This document shows positions 58,804 to 64,000 of a stretch of DNA of 64,000 nt, piece by piece. The notes under the pieces were generated by a model. The model did no database searches. It was given only the letters and a program-made list of their open reading frames with translations, and was not told the DNA's origin. The position numbers and the translations under genes were made by a program. The stretch is from a virus. The stretch's first letter is position 1, and every line of letters begins with the position of its first letter. Where the stretch lies: IMG/VR virus record IMGVR_UViG_3300010413_000039, positions 1-64,000 of that record. One strand, written 5' to 3'.

Positions 58804-58863
58804 AGTATACCAGAAAATCCCCTCTTGTCAAGGGGATTCTGGCTTTCTCATGAAACATTAATC
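58804..58863 (-). promoter_or_regulatory. Type A promoter with inverted repeat around the -35
   Basis: Minus strand: GATTAAT (58863-58857), CATGAGA (58852-58846), TTGACA (58831-58826), 16 bases, TATACT (58809-58804). CCAGAAAATCCCC (58810-58822) and GGGGATTCTGG (58832-58842) form an imperfect inverted repeat across the -35. Confidence 0.8.
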
Positions 58864-59039
58864 TATGCGAGTCTCGTGCCTCGGATGTATAGAGGAAAGG
58901 ATTCTTCATCATCTTCAAGAATCACCTCGCCTGAGAAATCATAATCATCAGAGAAATCATCCTCTAGGCACTGGTCACACAGCCCATCATCTTCCTCGTT
59001 TATTAATGTTCCACATCCCACGCAAAGATATCTTTCCAT
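58863..59039 (-). CDS. Small acidic zinc-ribbon protein (58 aa)
   Basis: AAGGAGTCTAAT before ATG 59039. MERYLCVGCGTLINEEDDGL, then CDQC, gives a compact zinc ribbon; the rest is very acidic (DDFSDDYDFSGEV, LEDDEESF). The layout resembles small phage proteins that bind host RNA polymerase or nucleases, but nothing identifies a target. Confidence 0.6.
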   Translation of the reverse strand: MERYLCVGCGTLINEEDDGLCDQCLEDDFSDDYDFSGEVILEDDEESFPLYIRGTRLA

Positions 59040-59049
59040 ATTAGACTCC

Positions 59050-59283
59050 TTATGCTGTAAGATTTAAATCTGGATCAGCACTAAAATCCACAGGGTGGAT
59101 TATTAATGCTGGTATAATTGTACTTACCACTTCACCACTACCATCTATAAATTCAACGTACTCCACCTGCCCACTGAACAGCAGGGTATCAACCGCCATT
59201 CTCACATCCTGTTCTGGTGATGTCCAGTCAGATGTGATAGTAATTTGACCTCCATTAGTAAAATTCACGTAAGCTGTAAACAT
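59050..59283 (-). CDS. Small protein of unknown function (77 aa)
   Basis: GGGAGGCTTAA before ATG. Beta-rich (MFTAYVNFTNGGQITITSDW). Lies in a short operon with 59284 and 58863. No family. Confidence 0.6.
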   Translation of the reverse strand: MFTAYVNFTNGGQITITSDWTSPEQDVRMAVDTLLFSGQVEYVEFIDGSGEVVSTIIPALIIHPVDFSADPDLNLTA

Positions 59284-59478
59284 TTAAGCCTCCCACTTAA
59301 TAACTGTATTCTGCAAAGCGTCCAGCAGTTGCTTTGCGTTGACCACTGTTGATGCAGGTTCGATACCAGTCTCAACCGTGAGGATCGCATTACCATTTGT
59401 CAAGATCACGATCTCAAAACCCTGTCCCTTGATTGCGCTGTCTGCATAAATTCCATTTACCTTGATAATTTCTAACAT
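59284..59478 (-). CDS. Small protein of unknown function (64 aa)
   Basis: CGGAGGCGAAAC before ATG. MLEIIKVNGIYADSAIKGQG ... NAKQLLDALQNTVIKWEA, alpha/beta. First gene after promoter 59507. No family. Confidence 0.6.
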   Translation of the reverse strand: MLEIIKVNGIYADSAIKGQGFEIVILTNGNAILTVETGIEPASTVVNAKQLLDALQNTVIKWEA

Positions 59479-59506
59479 GTTTCGCCTCCGTGTTTATGAT
59501 GATTAC

Positions 59507-59566
59507 ATTATACCAGAAAATGCTAGCCTGTCAAGCGATTTAAGACATTCTAATAAATCTCTAATG
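59507..59566 (-). promoter_or_regulatory. Type A promoter (three boxes)
   Basis: Minus strand: CATTAGA (59566-59560), TATTAGA (59555-59549), CTTAAAT (59544-59538), TTGACA (59534-59529), 16 bases, TATAAT (59512-59507). Confidence 0.85.
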
Positions 59567-59640
59567 TGACAAATCGGACTAGCTTTATCGGATAATTTCA
59601 CTCCGAATAAGCTGATAAAGTTGACCAGGATTGTCCTATT
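59567..59640 (-). repeat. Short copy of the structured RNA core repeat
   Basis: Minus strand: GGACAATCCTGGTCAACTT, then TTATCCGATAAAGCTAGTCC and GATTTGTC. It matches the 3' halves of the 54-kb and 58-kb RNAs, but the 5' half (TAATCCACCC part) is missing. It follows the terminator of the gene at 59694. Confidence 0.6.
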
Positions 59641-59647
59641 TCCTGGT

Positions 59648-59680
59648 AAAAAATAAGGCTTGCCTCCCTGACAAGCCTCA
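59648..59680 (-). terminator. Rho-independent terminator (minus strand)
   Basis: On the minus strand AGGCTTG (59678-59672) pairs with CAAGCCT (59662-59656), then TATTTTTT. Ends the transcript of the gene at 59694. Confidence 0.85.
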
Positions 59681-59693
59681 TTATATTGCAGGT

Positions 59694-59909
59694 TTAAGAT
59701 ACTTTGGTTATAATACCCTCCGCTACCTCTACAGTAGCATACCATTTGCGGTTGCGGTAGGGGTCAGGGCCGACAACCGTGAATTTACCAGTTCCAGATT
59801 CAGGGATTTCATTCCCAAACAGGGATGTTTCCACAAACCTACCTGCTGAAATTCCCTGCCCTACCTGTTCCTTGAGTTCCTTTTTAGTCTTGCGATATGA
59901 TCCTACCAT
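59694..59909 (-). CDS. Small basic protein (71 aa)
   Basis: CGGAGGTAGTGAA before ATG. MVGSYRKTKKELKEQVGQGI ... FTVVGPDPYRNRKWYATVEV, basic alpha/beta. Single-gene transcript between promoter 59944 and terminator 59648. No family. Confidence 0.6.
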   Translation of the reverse strand: MVGSYRKTKKELKEQVGQGISAGRFVETSLFGNEIPESGTGKFTVVGPDPYRNRKWYATVEVAEGIITKVS

Positions 59910-59943
59910 TTCACTACCTCCGTTTTTTATTTGTTATGTCCTA

Positions 59944-59999
59944 ATTGTACCAGTTATTAGATCGCTTGTCAAGTTAAACTTGGTTAAGGTTTGGTTAAG
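59944..59999 (-). promoter_or_regulatory. Variant promoter with CTTAACC direct repeats
   Basis: Minus strand: CTTAACC (59999-59993) and CTTAACC (59988-59982), period 11; then TTGACA (59972-59967), 17 bases, TACAAT (59949-59944). Boxes are nearer the -35 than in type A. Confidence 0.75.
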
Positions 60000-60321
60000 A
60001 CTTTCGCCATACGTGATTATAGATATCACGTAGAATCTGCAGTTTAACATAGTATCCTGCAGGGAGTCTGCCATCAGGGGTTAAGGATTCCCTGAATGCA
60101 GACATTGCATTATATAATGCTGTCCTCTTTGTTTCACCAGAAAATAAGTTGTTGAGGGGTAGATTAAACCCCTCTAAACTAACAGTAAACATATCACCAG
60201 CCTTTTTTAAATAAATGCCCATCCAGCAGGAGGCAACATAGCCCACTATTGTTTCCTCCTCCCCATCTATGAGCCTTTCAAATTCGGCTGTCATTCCCAT
60301 CGGTTTTAATGTAAATTCCAT
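59995..60321 (-). CDS. Protein of unknown function (108 aa)
   Basis: CGGAGGATTAAA before ATG. Alpha/beta (MEFTLKPMGMTAEFERLIDG ... TLYNAMSAFRESLTP-like helix). The stop overlaps the CTTAACC repeats of the next promoter. No family. Confidence 0.6.
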   Translation of the reverse strand: MEFTLKPMGMTAEFERLIDGEEETIVGYVASCWMGIYLKKAGDMFTVSLEGFNLPLNNLFSGETKRTALYNAMSAFRESLTPDGRLPAGYYVKLQILRDIYNHVWRKS

Positions 60322-60349
60322 TTTAATCCTCCGTTTATTTGGTCAATGT

Positions 60350-60372
60350 GGGGAGGCTGTCCTAGCCTCCCC
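60350..60372. promoter_or_regulatory. Intercistronic hairpin
   Basis: GGGGAGGCT (60350-60358) pairs with AGCCTCCCC (60364-60372). On the minus strand it is followed by ACATTGACCAAA and then the next binding site, exactly as at 60984. On the plus strand it is followed by T6, so it could also stop antisense transcription. Confidence 0.55.
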
Positions 60373-60380
60373 ATTATTTT

Positions 60381-60728
60381 TTACTGCAGTCTATAGGTGA
60401 TGGTCACACCGTCAACCGCTGTCATCTTTCGGTGCAGGTGTTCCCACCCTACCTCACCCTGTCTTATTGTCGCTTTGTACTGTGACAGTGAGCTATCCTC
60501 ATTAATCATGTGGTTTATAACAGCCACTGTATGACTGCAGAATGAGGGGGAGGGTGCTGTCCTAGTACCACCACGAGTCGCCCACTTGCAAGAGCATGCA
60601 GGAATGCCATCGTTGACAAACACAGGGTAAGATTCACCACTTTCACATGATATCACCTCGAATCCCCATGAGCGTACCTCAACCTGATGTCCCAAACCTT
60701 TATTAATAATATTTTTAATGTGTCGCAT
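60381..60728 (-). CDS. SWIM-type zinc-finger protein (115 aa)
   Basis: CGGAGGTTAAA before ATG. Contains ACSCKWA ... FCSHTVAVINHM, i.e. CxC-xn-CxH, the SWIM zinc-finger signature, at residues about 44-70. SWIM domains bind DNA or proteins in recombination and transposition factors. Here the domain stands almost alone, so a host-directed DNA-binding role is possible. Confidence 0.7.
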   Translation of the reverse strand: MRHIKNIINKGLGHQVEVRSWGFEVISCESGESYPVFVNDGIPACSCKWATRGGTRTAPSPSFCSHTVAVINHMINEDSSLSQYKATIRQGEVGWEHLHRKMTAVDGVTITYRLQ

Positions 60729-60760
60729 TTTAACCTCCGTGTTTTATTTGTTATGTCCTT

Positions 60761-60822
60761 ATAATACTACGAATTTTAATTCTTGCATAGGGTAAATTCG
60801 ATACTCTAATAATCCTTTAATG
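60761..60822 (-). promoter_or_regulatory. Type A promoter (weak -35)
   Basis: Minus strand: CATTAAA (60822-60816), TATTAGA (60811-60805), TCGAATT (60801-60795), -35 ATGCAA (60788-60783), 16 bases, -10 TATTAT (60766-60761). A poor core with good boxes suggests strong dependence on the box-binding protein. Confidence 0.65.
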
Positions 60823-60951
60823 TTGTCCTTTAGTACCTAAAATTAACCATAGTCCAAACATAACACCTAATACTAATAGTACAGTGCTTAAACTCACGTC
60901 ATATGATTGTATATTTATATAATCCGTTAGTATTGTCATTATTATGTCCAT
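60817..60951 (-). CDS. Very small membrane protein (44 aa)
   Basis: ATG 60951 follows AAAGGATATATA. MDIIMTILTDYINIQSYDVS, then a membrane helix (VLLVLGVMFGLWLILG) and TKGQH. Function unknown. Confidence 0.5.
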   Translation of the reverse strand: MDIIMTILTDYINIQSYDVSLSTVLLVLGVMFGLWLILGTKGQH

Positions 60952-60983
60952 TATATATCCTTTAATCCGTGTTTGGTCAATGT

Positions 60984-61014
60984 CCAGTGAGTAGACATAT
61001 AATCTACTCACTGG
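60984..61014. promoter_or_regulatory. Intercistronic hairpin, second copy
   Basis: CCAGTGAGTAGA (60984-60995) pairs perfectly with TCTACTCACTGG (61003-61014). As at 60350, on the minus strand the hairpin is followed by ACATTGACCAAA and a ribosome binding site. The stems differ but flanks agree, so structure plus flank is conserved. Confidence 0.55.
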
Positions 61015-61023
61015 TATTATTTA

Positions 61024-61314
61024 TTAGTTGATAATATCGTTAATTATATCCTCCATTAATTCTATGCTATCATCAAATATCTGTCTATGATTATAATATA
61101 CCATTATTTGATCGTTTTTAAGGTCTATGCTATAGGTTAAACCGCTTACGTAGTGCTTATTAATGCTATTATGATATACTCCGTTACAGTACATCAACTC
61201 GATAACATAAACTATGTCCTCGATCAAAGCACAGGCCGTCCCTACATCTAAGGTAAGATTAATAAATTTTACTTCATCCCCATGCTTATTAATTAATTCG
61301 CTCACTAGACTCAT
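61024..61314 (-). CDS. Small protein of unknown function (96 aa)
   Basis: ATG 61314 is preceded by TGGAGGCTAAA, which itself follows an upstream ATG without a site. MSLVSELINKHGDEVKFINL ... acidic, alpha/beta. No family. Confidence 0.6.
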   Translation of the reverse strand: MSLVSELINKHGDEVKFINLTLDVGTACALIEDIVYVIELMYCNGVYHNSINKHYVSGLTYSIDLKNDQIMVYYNHRQIFDDSIELMEDIINDIIN

Positions 61315-61326
61315 TTTAGCCTCCAT

Positions 61327-61650
61327 TTATGATAATTTATGTCCTAATTGTCCGCTATGCCTTAACATAACGGTTTTAACTGTCACTGTTCGAGGGTCTA
61401 CGCATGCTATTACTACATTGCCATGTGACCCATTAATATGACAAACCTTGTCCAGTTTTTTAATTACTACCATAACCTGATCACGATCTGATAATTTGGA
61501 CAATTCTGGTCTGAATTTATTTATAATGTCCTCTACCTCAGAAACTGATGTAATTCCGACAAACCTGGTCTTAATTCTCTCTATTGCGTGATTTGTCATC
61601 AGTTTGTTGGTTATAATTCGATCTTGCTCATGCCATCTTAATTTAGACAT
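61327..61650 (-). CDS. Small basic protein (107 aa)
   Basis: ATG 61650 follows GGAGTGAAA. MSKLRWHEQDRIITNKLMTN, HAIERIKTRF, HINGSHGNVVIACVDPRTVT. A basic alpha/beta protein; the central part resembles small DUF4258-like or nuclease-toxin folds, but no catalytic pattern is clear. Confidence 0.5.
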   Translation of the reverse strand: MSKLRWHEQDRIITNKLMTNHAIERIKTRFVGITSVSEVEDIINKFRPELSKLSDRDQVMVVIKKLDKVCHINGSHGNVVIACVDPRTVTVKTVMLRHSGQLGHKLS

Positions 61651-61697
61651 TTTCACTCCAATTGGTAGGATATCCCCCTAATATCCTACGATTAATC

Positions 61698-62621
61698 CTA
61701 GTGTAAGTTTAGCACAAATGGTATATGATTAATTATATAATAAATATCATCCTCTACACTATCGCAAGCTGTAGGGAGGTGATTATAATCACCCTCATTA
61801 ATTCGGACAAATGCTGTCGGAATTGTCGGGATATTATTTTCATCGTAGATTAACTCACTGTCAAATATACTTCCGTGACTATATGTTAGATGAAAATTTT
61901 CACCCCACAGGTGCATGTAATCACGAACATATTGAATCACCTTAGTATACCCGTAAAAAAGTACATCCTTTAAATACATGCTAGCCAAAAGCCATGCGAT
62001 AAAATAGGATGTACTTGCCATCCCCCCAGCGGAATGAATTCGGACTATTTTCATCCGATTTACCTTGATTGTCTTAATAAGGGTCATGGCTTGCGCTAGG
62101 ATATCATCCTTTAAGGATAGTATAATTTTCGTGTTATACATTCTTGCATGCCATGTGTCGGAGTATTGATTCTCTTCACCAGCACTATAGCAGTACCCGA
62201 TTTTATCATCCCCACTACCAGTTAAGGTATTTTTTATTAATATTGTCCCCGTCCTATTTGGACTATTCTTGTCCATTTTAGCGTAGGCCTTGCATAGCCA
62301 TGCGGCCGGACAAGTGTATCCACTGCTTAAGTTTATACTTGCCACTTGATACAGGTATTTAATTATAAAATTAATGTCTATATCACCTGATTTTAATTCC
62401 CTTGCCATTTTAACGATTTTGTGATTGTGAGATATTTTTAGGGAATTAACCCTATTTAACCCGTCATTATTTTCTATCTCATTAATCAATTCAGCATAAA
62501 GAACATTTAAACCACTACGGGTTAAATACTCTTTATTTTTATTTATATCTTTAGCGATTCTACTCTTTAATACGAGTATATCACTAGTTAAATTTTTATA
62601 AATAACATTTGATTTAGACAT
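61698..62621 (-). CDS. GP88-like phage protein (307 aa)
   Basis: TGGAGGTGTTATA before ATG. It has the GP88 family pattern known from mycobacteriophages and many other phages: TCPAAWLCKAYA (about 103-114), CYSAGEENQYSDTWHARMYN, VRIHSAGGMASTSYFIAWLL, VLFYGYTKVIQYV. Several conserved Cys, His and Asp suggest a metal-containing enzyme, but the function of the family is not established. It is read from the region with CTTAAC direct repeats and is the largest early protein of the right end. Confidence 0.75.
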   Translation of the reverse strand: MSKSNVIYKNLTSDILVLKSRIAKDINKNKEYLTRSGLNVLYAELINEIENNDGLNRVNSLKISHNHKIVKMARELKSGDIDINFIIKYLYQVASINLSSGYTCPAAWLCKAYAKMDKNSPNRTGTILIKNTLTGSGDDKIGYCYSAGEENQYSDTWHARMYNTKIILSLKDDILAQAMTLIKTIKVNRMKIVRIHSAGGMASTSYFIAWLLASMYLKDVLFYGYTKVIQYVRDYMHLWGENFHLTYSHGSIFDSELIYDENNIPTIPTAFVRINEGDYNHLPTACDSVEDDIYYIINHIPFVLNLH

Positions 62622-62677
62622 TATAACACCTCCATATAAGATACCGTAAGGATACCATGAAATACAAGACTCTGTCT

Positions 62678-62725
62678 GTTAAGAGACGGTTAAGGTATAG
62701 TTAAGATCATGTTAAGATATTTAAG
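62678..62725 (-). promoter_or_regulatory. Array of CTTAAC direct repeats at exact 11-bp period
   Basis: Plus-strand GTTAAG at 62678, 62689, 62700 and 62711 (CTTAAC on the minus strand), plus a degenerate TTTAAG at 62720. Period is exactly 11 bp over four copies. It lies 57 bases upstream of the GP88-like gene. A weak TTGTAT-N18-TATCTT follows. The layout is that of Pho-box-like binding sites for OmpR-family regulators. Confidence 0.7.
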
Positions 62726-63121
62726 GCTTATTCAGATAAATTAGACTAGCTTAGTCGGATATAAATTGTCTGAATTATGTATATATATGCATAGATAATA
62801 TGATAATCCAGGTCGGAATTGCCGGTATTAGAGTATTCACATATGCCGATATGTGTATATGCATATATTCGCATATGTGCATAAGTAATCGGATAATTCA
62901 GACCATTGTTGGGGGAATTGAGCTTGACCCCGGCCGACGAAGTGGGTCAGACGAAAATTTTTTTATAATTTTCAAATATCCCTTTTCCATAGCAAATAAA
63001 TTCATCTATCCCCACGCAGGTACACATGTATACTGGACTATTATGATCTTATTACTCCCCTACTGATCATACCAGTCGATATTTGCGATTCTCAGAAATA
63101 AGCCAGGACGGACACTATAAT
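62726..63121. other. 396-base non-coding region with palindromes; possible origin
   Basis: No gene. It holds a copy of the RNA core repeat (62733-62761), and palindromes such as CACATATGCCGATATGTG (62839-62856) and alternating TATATATGCATA tracts. TGACCC/GGGTCA flanks a GC-rich centre near 62928-62955, followed by AAAATTTTTTTATAATTTTC. A palindrome GGTACACATGTATACT lies at 63019-63034. The mixture of palindromes and an AT tract in the longest clean gap of the right end makes a replication origin or packaging-related site possible. Confidence 0.35.
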
Positions 63122-63146
63122 AAAAAACCCCCCAAGCAGGGGGGTT
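63122..63146 (-). terminator. Strong rho-independent terminator (minus strand)
   Basis: On the minus strand AACCCCCC (63146-63139) pairs with GGGGGGTT (63133-63126), followed by TTTTTTA. It begins at the stop codon of the gene at 63145 and isolates the right-end operon from the region to its left. Confidence 0.93.
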
Positions 63147-63519
63147 AGTATCTTTTCTTTGCTATTTCAAGCCATTCTTTAAGTTCTGGTGGAAGATCAC
63201 CGTATTCTTCTAAGATATACACCATTGATCTCACCATATTTTCATCATCAAGTTTCTTATCTTTCAGAACAGCGTTCTTTGCATATTCTATTGTTTCTTT
63301 ATAGAATCTCATCTTATCGTTTGGTAGTCCAACCCTATCATATATATAGAGAATATCGCTAAGGGTTTTCATATAAGTCATATCTGATGTTGTATCGTCT
63401 GCAAGAATATTCATAGCATAGATAATAATATACCTGTAATCTCTGAGCTTATCCCCCAATCCCTCAGCCATCATTTTACTTATTAGTTTTTCTAAAGCCA
63501 CTTCTGAATTACTTGCCAT
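63145..63519 (-). CDS. Helical protein of unknown function (124 aa)
   Basis: ATG 63519 follows ACGGATAAATATT and overlaps the upstream gene by 11 bases. Wholly helical (MASNSEVALEKLISKMMAEG ... LPPELKEWLEIAKKRY). No family; last gene of an operon entering from the right. Confidence 0.6.
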   Translation of the reverse strand: MASNSEVALEKLISKMMAEGLGDKLRDYRYIIIYAMNILADDTTSDMTYMKTLSDILYIYDRVGLPNDKMRFYKETIEYAKNAVLKDKKLDDENMVRSMVYILEEYGDLPPELKEWLEIAKKRY

Positions 63520-63733
63520 AATATTTATCCGTTGGTTCAAAGTATATATGTGTAATAAATGGAGAAGTTACTATCTCCGAGAATTTCAGTAAACCTGATA
63601 TGTTGATCAGTCTATCCAGCCTATCTGATGATTCCAGAGTAATGGTATAGTTACGTTCACTATTCATTCTTTCAAAGAACACTTCTGTGCCCCACTTATC
63701 ACGTCTTACGGATACAGATACTATCTCATTCAT
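63509..63733 (-). CDS. Small protein of unknown function (74 aa)
   Basis: MNEIVSVSVRRDKWGTEVFF ... beta-rich N-terminus. Starts 3 bases after the upstream stop; the run CAAAGGTGACTGATAT supplies a binding site. No family. Confidence 0.6.
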   Translation of the reverse strand: MNEIVSVSVRRDKWGTEVFFERMNSERNYTITLESSDRLDRLINISGLLKFSEIVTSPFITHIYFEPTDKYYGK

Positions 63734-63736
63734 ATA

Positions 63737-63934
63737 TCAGTCACCTTTGTATCTTATTTCGAGTATCTTGTGGTAGGGTATTGCTACTGCAGTATTGTCT
63801 TCTTCGATAACGAGAAAACCAAACCTCTTTATTGATTCGAGCAGGTCAAGATAGGAACGAAAGTCATGTATATGTGCAAGAACATGTTCAACCTGTTCGT
63901 TATTTACAGTGTAGCATACAGTTACTTTATCCAT
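63737..63934 (-). CDS. Small protein of unknown function (65 aa)
   Basis: MDKVTVCYTVNNEQVEHVLA ... alpha/beta. Its ATG overlaps the TAA of the upstream frame (TAATG), implying coupling. No family. Confidence 0.6.
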   Translation of the reverse strand: MDKVTVCYTVNNEQVEHVLAHIHDFRSYLDLLESIKRFGFLVIEEDNTAVAIPYHKILEIRYKGD

Positions 63935-64000
63935 TAGAAAGGTATCCCGTAGTATCCTGCAGACAGCCTGAGAAAACCAAGCTGAATTATAATTGATTTA
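63934..64000 (-). CDS. C-terminal end of a gene continuing beyond the window
   Basis: The minus strand is open from the window edge to a TAA at 63936-63934 that overlaps the next ATG. The visible end reads KSIIIQLGFLRLSAGYYGIP plus F. Too short to identify; the overlap with the downstream start is the main support. Confidence 0.45.
   Translation of the reverse strand, partial: KSIIIQLGFLRLSAGYYGIPF

Noticed and set aside
46996-60822. CRISPR array or simple interspersed repeats
   Set aside because: The recurring 7-bp boxes are single short elements tied to TATAAT at operon starts, hundreds of bases apart, not regularly spaced repeats with unique spacers.

Overview
The window is part of a tailed double-stranded DNA bacteriophage genome, about 38% GC by eye, using the standard bacterial code. 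The virion genes are those of a siphophage: portal, HK97-type prohead protease, HK97-fold major capsid protein, connector and tail-completion proteins, tail tube, G/GT assembly chaperones with a -1 slippery site, a 1627-residue tape measure, Dit-like and Tal-like tail-tip proteins and two giant fibres. No integrase or lysogeny repressor is visible. The large terminase and several expected replication genes must lie outside the window. The host is probably a monoderm bacterium: there are a GH25 lysin with an SH3-like tail and an LL-H-type holin. Two secreted phage proteins carry a YLPF/YLPL motif just after the signal peptide, which resembles exported proteins of Chloroflexota; that host assignment is only a hint.

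Layout. (1) 1-3520, plus strand: seven tRNA genes (Trp, Glu, Arg, Phe, Asp, Asn, Ile) interleaved with small genes, a TET-associated-type glycosyltransferase and a cytosine-C5 methyltransferase. A compact RNase P RNA (3249-3443) sits between tRNA-Asn and tRNA-Ile. Coding genes butt against, or overlap, the tRNAs. (2) 3523-4740: a secreted GH10 glycosidase, then a perfect promoter feeding a short hairpin-rich RNA that ends in a terminator. (3) 4808-35864, plus strand: head, connector, tail, fibres, lysis (GH25 and holin), and a 1410-residue fibre with 44 His-rich repeats. (4) 35910-44313, minus strand: recombination and replication genes (Rad52-like annealing protein, RecA/DnaB-like ATPase, family A DNA polymerase), a DUF4338/Mom-like protein and small genes. 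(5) 44388-64000, minus strand: about fifty small early-type genes, a second C5 methyltransferase, a GP88-like gene, and long non-coding stretches that look like structured RNAs.

The right arm is the most unusual part. Its small operons are driven by at least 18 minus-strand promoters built on 7-bp boxes (consensus near CATTAAT or CATGAGA) in direct repeat at an 11-bp period. In eight promoters (type B) two boxes replace the -35, at exactly fixed distances from TATAAT. In ten (type A) two or three boxes lie upstream of TTGACA-N16-TATAAT. Some promoters serve no protein gene but start non-coding RNAs: one of about 950 nt containing two tRNA-like domains (55438-56388), one of about 460 nt (56455-56913), and a family of three to five shorter related RNAs (near 51.0, 54.3, 58.7, 59.6 and 62.75 kb).

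How the genes fit together. The methyltransferases and glycosyltransferase suggest cytosine hypermodification of virion DNA by the mC to hmC to glycosyl-hmC route, with the TET enzyme expected outside the window. The tRNA block looks like a tRNA-punctuated operon whose processing the phage may support with its own RNase P RNA. The right arm looks like an early host-takeover region under one activator of OmpR/PhoB-like geometry, rich in non-coding RNA.
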